From: Mesoaciditoga lauensis cd-1655R = DSM 25116
Lineage (GTDB): Bacteria; Thermotogota; Thermotogae; Mesoaciditogales; Mesoaciditogaceae
Length of the DNA: 37,084 bases
Assembly (NCBI RefSeq): GCF_000745455.1
Contig: NZ_KN050690.1
Location: forward strand, 1 to 37,084
Direction: 5' to 3'
The notes under the pieces were generated by a model that saw only the letters and a program-made list of their open reading frames with translations, was not told the origin of the DNA and searched no databases. The translations under genes were made by a program, and so were the position numbers. How positions within the stretch are numbered: position 1 is the stretch's first letter; every line of letters begins with the position of its first letter. Below are positions 28,931-36,918 of this stretch, piece by piece.

Positions 28931-31900
28931 TTACAATCGCCACCATTCTTTGAATTTATTTTCGACCACATTTCCCGCATTATCCGTAACATCTTCAATC
29001 CCCACCTTGTATTTTTCATTACTCTTCACTTTTTTGTTATCGTTGAATTTGTAAACATATATCATATTCCCCTCTATTTTTCCAATACCGATCAATTTTT
29101 CTCCGGATTGGGATATCAACGTGACTTTGGCTTGAGGATCTCCTTTTACATTTTCGCTCATCTTTATCTCAAGAACCCCTTCGTTCAACTTTGCACTTTC
29201 TATGGAAGGAGGAACTGTATCTACCTTCACGCGTCTTAGAATTTGAGAATAGTTTCCGGCCATGTCGTAAGCGACCAATTCAACGAGTACATATTTGTTA
29301 TCTGTATCCTTAAGCTTGTCCGCTAAGTTCAGAGTTTTCTTTCCATTTTCATCGTACGCATCTCTGTAGAGAATTTTACCATCTTCTGATTTTACCGTCA
29401 AAACGGCATATCTCAAATACTCATCGTTTATAGAGATGCTGATTTTGGTGCCCGACGTGGCGTTTATAACAGATGGGATTTCCATTTTTATCGTTGGTTT
29501 CGTGTTGTCAACTATCACCGTGAACCTTCTGTTTATGGTCGTTGCCATGTTATTCGTCACATTGGTAGAAGTAATTTCTATAAAGTGTGTGCCAGAAATC
29601 TTACTACCATTTTCTATGACTTCCTTTTCACAATCCAAATACATCTTGGTAATCGGTTTGATCTTTCCATCTGTAACGGCTTCGTACCACAACGTCGGTT
29701 CATTCTTGAAGAAATAGGCCGAGTTGTCATTCACAAGAACCGCTTTTTTGCCAGATTTGAGATACAGATTCACAGTTGGTGGTTCTGCATCGACAAAAAC
29801 CTTGGTTGGATAAACTGCTTTATTTCCAAAAACATCGCCCGCAGTTATCTTCAAGTTAAACAGACCGCTTTCTTTGTACAAAGGAGTTTTAATCGTGGCT
29901 TCGTACATATCGCTTTCTTTTACTTCTTTCATCCTGATGTTGTTGACGAAGATGTACTTCAACTCACCAATTCCTTCATCCACGATCTTCGCTTTCACTT
30001 TAACTTCTTGACCAGGCCCACTTGTGGCGTTAACGGTTACATCTGAAATCATTGGAGACATTCTGTCAAACTTCAACGTATACGTGGCCGTTTTCTTTGC
30101 ACGCAAACCATTCACTGGATTGACTGCCTCAGCTGTTATGGTGTAATCTCCATCCTTTGTAATCACCGTCGCATCTTGTGAGAGCAAAACACCATCACAC
30201 TGTGAAGTTATCACAGGCTTAACGCCGGAATCCGTCTTGGCAGATACTTGAACGAAAAACGGAACATCCTTCGTCCAGTAAGTGCCACACACTTCGAAAT
30301 TGTTGGGGAACAAAGAGAACGTTATATGAGGAGCGCTGGTATCGATGTACACATTTGCTGACCTGGAAGATTCGTTTCCAAGCCTATCTTTTGCGGTAAC
30401 TTTGACAGTCCAAGAATTGCTTTCCTTCCAGTTTGGAGTTACCAACGTCGCAGCGTATTCTCCACTCTTCGTAAGTTTCGCTTCAACACCATTTATCGTT
30501 ACGCTTTCCAAACCTATTCCACCGTCTTTTGCCTTTACCTTAACGATTATTTTTCGATTTGGTCCGGCTGTAGACGGAGCTGTCACAGAATCGATTGTCG
30601 GCGGAGTATTATCAAAGTTAACGGAATAATCTTTTGAATATTCTTTTTTCTTTCCATTTATTATGTTGGTACTGACAACCGTGATGTTGTTAACTCCTGC
30701 CTTTGTGAATTTCACTTCTATTGGCTGAGAAGTGGCCGTTCCTTCAAACTCAGTTGTGCTATTCACTTTAACGCTAACATATGGTGCTATTCCAGATTCC
30801 GTATTGGAGTACACATCTACCATCATGGGCAATTCTTTGTTCCAGTAAGTGCCGCTATATCGCAAATCACTTTGAGGTTTTACTTCAATTGTCGGAGCAG
30901 CACCGTCCACGAATATCTTTAGGAATTTCTTTATGGTTGTTGAGTTGTTCAACATATCAAGCAACTTGATTTTTATCGAATAGTTATCGTTTTTTCCTTC
31001 TTTCAGTTGGCTTATGTAGAAGGTTCTGGTGTCTCCCTTCCCTAAAACCTTCGCTGGCGATACCTCTATATCTTTCACTCCCGCGCCAGTTCCATCCGTA
31101 GCCGTAATTGTTACCGTTAACGTTGAAGTAGGAGCTATCACTCTGTAACCTTCTGCGTTTTTGCGAGCTTTCGAAACGAATTTAAGGCTTTCCAACGAAG
31201 GAGCTTCACTATCAACCTTGAAAACGAAATTCAACATCGTACTTGTTGTTAGACCGTTGATCGGATCCACAACCGTTGCGGATAGCGAATAAGTACCAGG
31301 TGTTGAAATTTTCGTTGTGAAATGAGAAAGCGATTGTTTTTCTCCATCAACCGTAAAAACAACGTCGCAGCATCTTTCACTTGCAGCAGAGGCGTTTATC
31401 GTTATCGTTAAAGGCGTTGCCTTTTTCCAAAATACGCTTTCATCTTTCTCTTTTTGGACGTAATCGGCATCACTTTCCACGTAAAGTTCTGGTTTTGAAC
31501 CATCAATGAAGAAACTCACGGGCACTGACGACGAATTCCCTGCGTTATCGACTGCCACCACGGGAACCAGCCATTTTTCTGTTTTGTTTGGTGTGTTTAG
31601 ATCAAGAGTAAAGGTGTTTGTTGAAATCCTTGTGGCCTTTTTTCCACCCACTTCAACGTAATTAATTCCACTTAACGTTGAGATCGCTGTGATCTTAAAT
31701 GCCACATCAGTTGATGGGGGCAAACATTCTTGACCCTTGTTGGCTTTCACTTCAATCAGAGGAAGAGTATTGTTTAGTGTATAGCTAAGCGATTCAGAAG
31801 AAAACACTTTTCCAGTTGTGTTCATAACCCCAACGGAAAAAATATGTTTGCCATTTGGGATTCTAGACGTATCAACGTTAAACATCTCTTCATGAATTCC

Positions 31901-32404
31901 CAAAGGTGAAGCTGGATTGGGGTTTTTCCATGTATCATTGGTAACAATAGAGCCGTCCACAAAGTACATTATCTTTTTCACGCCAATTCCACCGTAAACT
32001 TTGACATCAAAAGAGGCCCTTCCTTTAAAAGACCCTTTTTCAACGTTCATCATCGGTGTCATTACGATAACCGGATTGGCGTATTCAGATACCTTAATGG
32101 TTATGGTCTTTGTCGTTGCTACACCTTTTTTGTCAACGATTTTCACCGTGAGCGCTGGAGAGATGCTCGTTTGGCCTGACAAATCAGGAGCGTAAAAAGT
32201 AAAATTAGCAGGGACGGATGTCTGTGTAAAAGTTTCTCCGTTGAATGTGACAATTACTTGTGAAATATTCGCTATATCCGAATCCACAAGCACTGCGAAC
32301 GGAGCTTTTGGAGGGAGCATCTGAGGATTAACCCTCACAGTAACACCCGCAAAAGCCAAAACACCTACCAAGATGAGCGAAATTATAATAAGAACTTTTT
32401 TCAC
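28931..32404 (-). CDS. giant exported Ig-like repeat protein
   Basis: A 1157-aa surface or periplasmic protein with a signal peptide (to about AFAG) and tandem Ig-like modules. Units recur as D(G/T)(S/A)(K/A)P...SGTYWNKELP / CGTYWTKDVP followed by GP(N/G)(R/Q)KI(I/V)VKVKAKDGG-type modules of about 85-100 residues each. The C-terminal module resembles the Big_5 type (AKLNEGVLEIKMSENV...EDVTDNAGNVV) and ends in WWRL. There is no obvious anchor. GTG at 32404 is favoured by GGGGGA spacing over GTG at 32410. It heads the envelope cluster; a toga or adhesion role is conjecture. Confidence 0.85.
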   Translation of the reverse strand: MKKVLIIISLILVGVLAFAGVTVRVNPQMLPPKAPFAVLVDSDIANISQVIVTFNGETFTQTSVPANFTFYAPDLSGQTSISPALTVKIVDKKGVATTKTITIKVSEYANPVIVMTPMMNVEKGSFKGRASFDVKVYGGIGVKKIMYFVDGSIVTNDTWKNPNPASPLGIHEEMFNVDTSRIPNGKHIFSVGVMNTTGKVFSSESLSYTLNNTLPLIEVKANKGQECLPPSTDVAFKITAISTLSGINYVEVGGKKATRISTNTFTLDLNTPNKTEKWLVPVVAVDNAGNSSSVPVSFFIDGSKPELYVESDADYVQKEKDESVFWKKATPLTITINASAASERCCDVVFTVDGEKQSLSHFTTKISTPGTYSLSATVVDPINGLTTSTMLNFVFKVDSEAPSLESLKFVSKARKNAEGYRVIAPTSTLTVTITATDGTGAGVKDIEVSPAKVLGKGDTRTFYISQLKEGKNDNYSIKIKLLDMLNNSTTIKKFLKIFVDGAAPTIEVKPQSDLRYSGTYWNKELPMMVDVYSNTESGIAPYVSVKVNSTTEFEGTATSQPIEVKFTKAGVNNITVVSTNIINGKKKEYSKDYSVNFDNTPPTIDSVTAPSTAGPNRKIIVKVKAKDGGIGLESVTINGVEAKLTKSGEYAATLVTPNWKESNSWTVKVTAKDRLGNESSRSANVYIDTSAPHITFSLFPNNFEVCGTYWTKDVPFFVQVSAKTDSGVKPVITSQCDGVLLSQDATVITKDGDYTITAEAVNPVNGLRAKKTATYTLKFDRMSPMISDVTVNATSGPGQEVKVKAKIVDEGIGELKYIFVNNIRMKEVKESDMYEATIKTPLYKESGLFNLKITAGDVFGNKAVYPTKVFVDAEPPTVNLYLKSGKKAVLVNDNSAYFFKNEPTLWYEAVTDGKIKPITKMYLDCEKEVIENGSKISGTHFIEITSTNVTNNMATTINRRFTVIVDNTKPTIKMEIPSVINATSGTKISISINDEYLRYAVLTVKSEDGKILYRDAYDENGKKTLNLADKLKDTDNKYVLVELVAYDMAGNYSQILRRVKVDTVPPSIESAKLNEGVLEIKMSENVKGDPQAKVTLISQSGEKLIGIGKIEGNMIYVYKFNDNKKVKSNEKYKVGIEDVTDNAGNVVENKFKEWWRL

Positions 32405-32496
32405 TTTCACTCCCCCTCTCGAGATTGAAGAAGTATATTTTAGATTTTCTTTTTATCAGATAGCATAACGCGGCGAGGAATCAGATCTTATTAAAA

Positions 32497-32505
32497 ATCA
32501 TAACA
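32497..32505 (-). promoter_or_regulatory. extended -10 promoter, proximal, for the envelope cluster
   Basis: TGTTATGAT on the - strand, about 90 bp before the giant Ig gene. A second extended -10 lies about 40 bp further upstream. An inverted GCGAGG/CCTCGC pair (32473-32478 and 32506-32511) brackets it and could be an operator or a leader stem. Confidence 0.4.
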
Positions 32506-32536
32506 CCTCGCTTTTTGAAACGAATATTTCTAAATT

Positions 32537-32545
32537 ATTATATCA
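32537..32545 (-). promoter_or_regulatory. extended -10 promoter, distal, for the envelope cluster
   Basis: TGATATAAT on the - strand is a perfect extended -10 in the 177-bp gap after the GGDEF gene. No good -35 is visible. Confidence 0.45.
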
Positions 32546-32581
32546 CTTTTTAAATTGATCTATGCCAGGTAGAAACGAGAA

Positions 32582-33508
32582 TCACTTTATAAATTCTACT
32601 TTTCCACTTTCTTTTGATTTGTACATCGCCGAATCTACCCTTTTTAATATCTTTTCTATGTCGTCAGTGGGTTTTACGTAAGTTATGCCTACTGCCATAT
32701 TAATTTCTCCAATGCAGCTCTTAGCCGAAAAACCTTTTACAATTTCTTCAATTCTGTTGGTAAGCATTTTTTCATCTACAAACTCGCCTACTTCCAAAAC
32801 CACAACAAACTCATCGCCACCGAATCTGGATGTTTGCGGCCTGAACAACATGTCCTCTTCTCTAAAAGCTCTCTTTATCTTTTCAGAAAACTCTTTTATG
32901 ATCCTATCTCCTTCAAGATGGCCACAAATATCGTTTATTTTCTTGAATTTGTTCAAGTCTATGAATATCACAACCATTTTTGTTCCACGAGAAGATTTCG
33001 CAATGGCCCTTTTCAAGTGAAAATACATTTCCCTCTTATTGTAAAGATTGGTAAGGGGATCTCTTACGGAGAGTTCCTTGAGTTTCTTGTTAACTTTCTC
33101 AAGTTTGTCCAACAAGGATATGTCATCAAAAGTTTCAACTGCTCCAACTACGTTACCAGATTTATCATACATTGGAACAGTCTTAACGACTATATGCTTG
33201 AGTTTTCCCTCTTTTGTATGAACCCAGACCTTTTTTTCAACTTTTTCTCTTTTTTCTATGGCTTCCACCAAAGGGCAACGGCCTTCACATAAGTTTGTTC
33301 CCTTATCGTCTAAATGCCGCAAAGGCGTTTCAAAGCACTTTTTTCCGATGATCTCACCTTCGGAAAATCCGGTTATCTCTTCAGCGCCCTTATTCCAGTA
33401 GAGTATTTGCCTCGTCGGCGTCACAAAATAAATTCCCGTCGCCGTGTTGTTTAGAATGTCTTCCATAGTTATTACAGCTATCTCTGAAAAGATCTTTTCT
33501 TTGTTCAA
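32582..33508 (-). CDS. PAS-GGDEF diguanylate cyclase
   Basis: A 308-aa cytoplasmic signalling protein. Residues 12-130 form a PAS domain (NNTATGIYFVTPTRQILYWNKGAEEITGF) with a Cys-bearing loop, C58...RHLDDKGTNLCEGRCPL (Cys74, Cys78), found in a known subset of PAS sensors. A helical linker leads to GGDEF (about 145-308) with DPLTNLYNKR, IDLNKFKKIND and intact RFGGDEF at 230-234, so it should make c-di-GMP. An RxxD (REED, 216-219) precedes the active site at more than the usual distance because of a short insertion. It starts at TTG after GGGAGAAG. No partner effector is nearby. Confidence 0.92.
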   Translation of the reverse strand: MNKEKIFSEIAVITMEDILNNTATGIYFVTPTRQILYWNKGAEEITGFSEGEIIGKKCFETPLRHLDDKGTNLCEGRCPLVEAIEKREKVEKKVWVHTKEGKLKHIVVKTVPMYDKSGNVVGAVETFDDISLLDKLEKVNKKLKELSVRDPLTNLYNKREMYFHLKRAIAKSSRGTKMVVIFIDLNKFKKINDICGHLEGDRIIKEFSEKIKRAFREEDMLFRPQTSRFGGDEFVVVLEVGEFVDEKMLTNRIEEIVKGFSAKSCIGEINMAVGITYVKPTDDIEKILKRVDSAMYKSKESGKVEFIK

Positions 33509-33579
33509 AGCATCTTCTCCCTTTCCTCATTTTAAAAAATATTGAATCTTAAAATTCTTTTTGGTTTCATTTTATGGAT

Positions 33580-33588
33580 ATTGTAACA
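33580..33588 (-). promoter_or_regulatory. extended -10 promoter for the GGDEF gene
   Basis: TGTTACAAT on the - strand, about 75 bp before the TTG start and just downstream, in reading direction, of the left flank of repeat copy B. Confidence 0.4.
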
Positions 33589-33610
33589 TTTTTCGTTTTT
33601 AAAACCATAC

Positions 33611-33925
33611 TCACATTGCGCGTCAATGTTACAAGGTATTTCAAAAAGAGGTTAAATCTCCCCTCGAAGTACTTGTCAGAACGGATTCGCTCTTCTTTCC
33701 ATCTTCCTAATTCAAAATATGAGGCACGCTCAGACACTCGTCCATGAGTGCTTCGCTTTCTCGGCACGTCCTGTGCCTCTCAACCTCATATTTTGAATTC
33801 TCAACCGGCGAGCTCATATGTTCTGACAAGTACTTCGAAAAAAAATTACCACGTCCGCTTGGAAAGCGCTAATAAAATGTCAAAGGATGCTATTATTCAA
33901 AATATGTTATCCACACAAATTCGTG
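33611..33925. repeat. palindromic repeat copy B with conserved flanks
   Basis: The core palindrome is 33664-33838: perfect 19-bp outer arms TCGAAGTACTTGTCAGAAC and its complement (33664-33682, 33820-33838), perfect 14-bp inner arms TTCAAAATATGAGG and its complement (33711-33724, 33784-33797), and a centre with GAGGCAC/GTGCCTC and ACTC/GAGT pairs. The left flank (33611-33663) and right flank (to about 33925) match those of copy C in direct orientation, whereas the interior is reversed relative to C. The following 60 bp are T/C/A-rich low-complexity sequence up to the PLD stop. Confidence 0.9.
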
Positions 33926-33987
33926 GAGAACTTTATAACTTCTCACTATTTACTTCTCCCTGTTTGGTATTCACTACTCACTCCTTA

Positions 33988-36057
33988 TCATTTTTCAATT
34001 TTAAGTGCATACAACTCATACAAGTCTCTGTACTTCACTGAAATGCCGATAACTTTCACTTTTTCTCCATTTGCTGGAACTTTTGCACTTGGAACGTACA
34101 CATACACTTTCCCACTCTTATCGGTAAGATAAAAACTGTTTTTCTTTACGTTTGAAACTGTCCCGCTCAACTCAACGAGTATTTCTGGATATTTTGCCAT
34201 TTCAGAAGCCTTTATCTTTATCGGAGAAATGGGATTTGTATGTCCAACAATCTTCAAACCGACAAGCTCGATCTCAAAAGAGTTGCTGTAAGACGTGAAG
34301 CTCCCTTTAACCTCTACTATGTCTCCAACTTTTATGTTCCCATGTTTTCCATATACTCTCATTCCGTATCCATTGGAATATATATATGCATTGGAAGCAC
34401 TCACAACAGCTGTAACAATTCCTGTGGAAGTTACGGTTTGAGCGTAGTACAATTGAGGACTCTTTCTAAGTTCTCCTAGCGAAGGATTGCTTTTAACCGC
34501 ATTCTTTTCTAAGATAGGAACGTATATATTTGCAGTGTAAAACTCTAAAGGCAACAGTTCGTTGTTACCATTTCGAGTCATTACGATACCTTTCACGTAG
34601 ATTTGCGTTCCACTTGGCAGAGTTGGCAAATTACCTTCCAACGTTGTGAGTTTTACTTCTTCCTTTCCATCATCCAAATAAGCCCCATCTTCAGCAAGCC
34701 TAAAAGTTCCTTTCGTCATCACCACCAGGGAGTTATAATTCTTCAAATCTTCTATCTTTGCATCAAACGGAAGGGGAAGTAAAGCGTGAGAAACGACTTT
34801 TAGAGGCGCAACGACAGATATTTCAAGTTGGCCCTTGTAGGTGTTAACTGATCCAACTATTCTTACCGTATCTCCACGATTCAGTGATGTTACCTCAGAA
34901 ACATGTCCGAGCCATAACATTACTCCCGCGATCTTATTTCCACTGGCATAGGAGACAAAAACGTTCTTCCCAAAAACGGCTTCAACAGTACCAATAGTTC
35001 TAACTAGCTTGTTCATGTAAGTGTAAGGGCTGGCAACTATTTGAGGAAGGAAAGCAGTTTTGATTTCAAGATTCTTTGAAGAAAAGGCAGTAGATTTTGC
35101 CCATAATTCGTCGAATCTTTCTGCTGCCTGGGATATCAAATCTTTGTTTGAAAGAAACACACCGACTTCCCTGTTTTTGTAAAGTGACGTGTACGACACA
35201 TTTTCAGAACCAATGAATAGATACTTATCATCTGCCACCATCATCTTTGCGTGAATGAATGGAGACTTGGAAGTCTTGATTTCCACTCCATATTTTCGCA
35301 ATTCAGAAAGTGCATACATTCCCGTAGCGTATTTTGCACTTGAATATGGCTCTATGAGTTGAATCTTTACTCCTCGTTGTGCGGCAGCTTTTAGCGCATC
35401 GAACATTTCACCTTCTGGAACTTCCTCTTCGCATATTCTTAACACATGCTTGGCGCTTTTTATAAACCAGTCAAAATCAGAAGCGCTGTTGGGACTTAAG
35501 ATGAGATATTCCCTTGGTACCGATCCCGCGGGGACGTCATCCCAATCCGCTTTAAACACATCGTCTAACGCTTTTACAAGAGATTTATCTGTGGTAAGGA
35601 CATTAGCTTCAAAATTTTGAGATATACCACTGTATGTAAGGTTAGACGTACCCAATATGGCTTTTGAATCGTCTGCTATTAAAAACTTGGCATGGTCATA
35701 TGAAAACCTAGCTGGAGCCCATTTGACATTTGCTCCCATCGTTTTCAACGTCTTGTAAGCGTATTCAGCTTGCGCTTCCATGTTGTAAGGGTGCTGAGTG
35801 AGTATCACTTGAACGTTCACGCCTCTTTCTACTGCTTTACCTATGGCACTAAAAACATCTCGAGCGGTCATAACGTAAACTTCAACTTTCAGAGAATGTT
35901 CAGAGCTGTTGATCAAATTCAAAAAGGGGGCCTCACCCGCATCTGGTTCAAAGAAAATCGTGGTTATACCAGTTGCACTTTTAATTACAGGTTGAGCAAA
36001 AGCAATCATCATAAGCATGCTACTCAACAACATAACAACAAGCAAACTTCTTTTCAT
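33988..36057 (-). CDS. exported phospholipase-D-superfamily protein with OB-fold-like modules
   Basis: A 689-aa protein with a Sec signal (MKRSLLVVMLLSSMLMMIAFA). Two HKD motifs are intact, HAKFLIAD with H122 and HAKMMVAD with H269, each followed by the G-(T/S)-x-N sequence (GTSNLTYSG, GSENVSYTS), so one active site can form across the two halves. The remaining 340 residues hold about three or four OB-like beta modules (e.g. IVGSVNTYKGQLEISV, VEVKGSFTSYSNSFEIEL, VKVIGISVKYRDLYELY), suggesting nucleic-acid binding. A secreted nuclease is more likely than a lipase, but this is inference. GGAGGTGG precedes the ATG. The gene is bracketed by repeats B and C. Confidence 0.88.
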   Translation of the reverse strand: MKRSLLVVMLLSSMLMMIAFAQPVIKSATGITTIFFEPDAGEAPFLNLINSSEHSLKVEVYVMTARDVFSAIGKAVERGVNVQVILTQHPYNMEAQAEYAYKTLKTMGANVKWAPARFSYDHAKFLIADDSKAILGTSNLTYSGISQNFEANVLTTDKSLVKALDDVFKADWDDVPAGSVPREYLILSPNSASDFDWFIKSAKHVLRICEEEVPEGEMFDALKAAAQRGVKIQLIEPYSSAKYATGMYALSELRKYGVEIKTSKSPFIHAKMMVADDKYLFIGSENVSYTSLYKNREVGVFLSNKDLISQAAERFDELWAKSTAFSSKNLEIKTAFLPQIVASPYTYMNKLVRTIGTVEAVFGKNVFVSYASGNKIAGVMLWLGHVSEVTSLNRGDTVRIVGSVNTYKGQLEISVVAPLKVVSHALLPLPFDAKIEDLKNYNSLVVMTKGTFRLAEDGAYLDDGKEEVKLTTLEGNLPTLPSGTQIYVKGIVMTRNGNNELLPLEFYTANIYVPILEKNAVKSNPSLGELRKSPQLYYAQTVTSTGIVTAVVSASNAYIYSNGYGMRVYGKHGNIKVGDIVEVKGSFTSYSNSFEIELVGLKIVGHTNPISPIKIKASEMAKYPEILVELSGTVSNVKKNSFYLTDKSGKVYVYVPSAKVPANGEKVKVIGISVKYRDLYELYALKIEK

Positions 36058-36094
36058 TCTTCTCCACCTCCAAATTATTTGAAACGATGTCTTT

Positions 36095-36103
36095 ATTTTA
36101 TCA
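36095..36103 (-). promoter_or_regulatory. extended -10 promoter for the PLD gene
   Basis: TGATAAAAT on the - strand, about 38 bp before the PLD start and only 3 bp from the end of the conserved left flank of repeat copy C. Any -35 contact would fall inside the repeat flank. Confidence 0.4.
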
Positions 36104-36105
36104 CC

Positions 36106-36400
36106 TCACATTGTGCATCAATGTTACAAGGTATTTCAAAAAGGAATTAAATCTCACCCTCGAAGTACTTGTCAGAACATATGAGCTCGCCATCTGAAGA
36201 TTCAAAATATGAGGTTGAGAGGCACAGGACGTGCCGAAAAAGCGAAGCACTCATGGACGAGTGTCTGAGCGTGCCTCATATTTTGAATTGTAAGATGGAA
36301 AGAAGAGCGAATCCGTTCTGACAGAACTTCGAAAAAAATTGCCTTGGCCGCTCGGAAAGTGGGTATTAAATCAAAAAGGATTGCATTCCAATGTGTTGCC
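36106..36400. repeat. palindromic repeat copy C with conserved flanks
   Basis: The core palindrome is 36160-36332. The left outer arm is identical to that of B (36160-36178); the right arm (36315-36332) has one base less. The inner arms TTCAAAATATGAGG/complement are at 36201-36214 and 36274-36287. The centre is the reverse complement of the B centre, while the flanks (36106-36159 and 36333-36400) align with B's in the same direction. The remaining stretch to the tRNA promoter (36401-36508) holds a weak inverted match to the left flank (36448-36470). Confidence 0.9.
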
Positions 36401-36508
36401 CACATGTTCTCATAGAAATTTTTGTAATGTCTCTTGTAATGCTTTCCGTAATGTTCACGCACAACATGAGTTATCACTTCAAAGGAAATTAGTGCTTGAA
36501 ATTGCCTC

Positions 36509-36537
36509 TTGACATATGGTCAATAGTTTGATATCAT
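36509..36537 (+). promoter_or_regulatory. promoter of the tRNA cluster
   Basis: TTGACA at 36509-36514 and TATCAT at 36532-36537 are separated by exactly 17 bp. Transcription would start about 36543, a few bases before the mature tRNA-Leu 5' end. This is the best -35/-10 pair in the window. Confidence 0.75.
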
Positions 36538-36547
36538 AGGTAGTGTT

Positions 36548-36636
36548 GCCGAGGTGGCGGAATTGGCAGACGCAACGGACTTAAAATCCGTTGAGGGTAT
36601 TCCCTCGTGTCGGTTCGAGTCCGATCCTCGGCACCA
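36548..36636 (+). tRNA. tRNA-Leu (anticodon UAA)
   Basis: The acceptor GCCGAGG pairs with CCTCGGC. The anticodon stem ACGGA/TCCGT closes the loop CTTAAAA with anticodon TAA. A long variable arm (GAGGGTATTCCCTC) marks it as class II, TTCGAGT is the T-loop, and CCA is encoded. Length is 89 nt. Confidence 0.97.
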
Positions 36637-36647
36637 ATAAAAGTCGG

Positions 36648-36724
<77 letters not shown>

Positions 36725-36757
36725 GATTTTTTTGTTATGGGACACTTTTTTGTTTTT

Positions 36758-36834
36758 GGCGGCGTAGCTCAGTTGGCTAGAGCATACGGTTCATACCCGT
36801 AGTGTCCTGGGTTCGACTCCCAGCGCCGCCACCA
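36758..36834 (+). tRNA. elongator tRNA-Met (CAU)
   Basis: The acceptor GGCGGCG pairs with CGCCGCC. TAGCTCAGTTGGCTAGAGC is a standard D-arm. The anticodon stem TACGG/CCGTA encloses TTCATAC (CAT). GTTCGAC is the T-loop and CCA is encoded. The stem lacks the initiator GGG/CCC. A lysidine-modified tRNA-Ile cannot be fully excluded, but the arm sequences resemble elongator Met. Confidence 0.92.
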
Positions 36835-36869
36835 TTCTTAAGCCTATAAAGTAAGGATTCAATGATATA

Positions 36870-36896
36870 AAAACTCCGCGCAAAGCGGAGTTTTTT
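36870..36896 (+). terminator. rho-independent terminator after the tRNA cluster
   Basis: The 10-bp stem AAAACTCCGC/GCGGAGTTTT closes the 5-nt loop GCAAA and runs into TTTTTT. It lies 35 bp after tRNA-Met and separates the tRNA unit from the CRISPR array. Confidence 0.9.
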
Positions 36897-36918
36897 AAAT
36901 TCAACACGATGAAACTAT

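Noticed and set aside
32411-32581. c-di-GMP riboswitch between the GGDEF gene and the envelope cluster
   Set aside because: None of the conserved riboswitch motifs is visible; only promoters and a loose GCGAGG/CCTCGC pair are seen.
33748-34132. Short + strand frames right of repeat B
   Set aside because: They lie in repeat flank, low-complexity sequence and antisense to the PLD gene.
36202-36477. 91-codon - strand frame containing HAQTLVHECFAFSARPV
   Set aside because: Half of it is the repeat core read as protein; the same peptide appears by translation of copy A on the other strand. The conservation is explained by the palindromic DNA, and there is no clear ribosome-binding site.
36725-36757. 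T-rich spacer between the two tRNA-Met genes as a terminator
   Set aside because: Two T-runs are present but no hairpin precedes them other than the tRNA itself.
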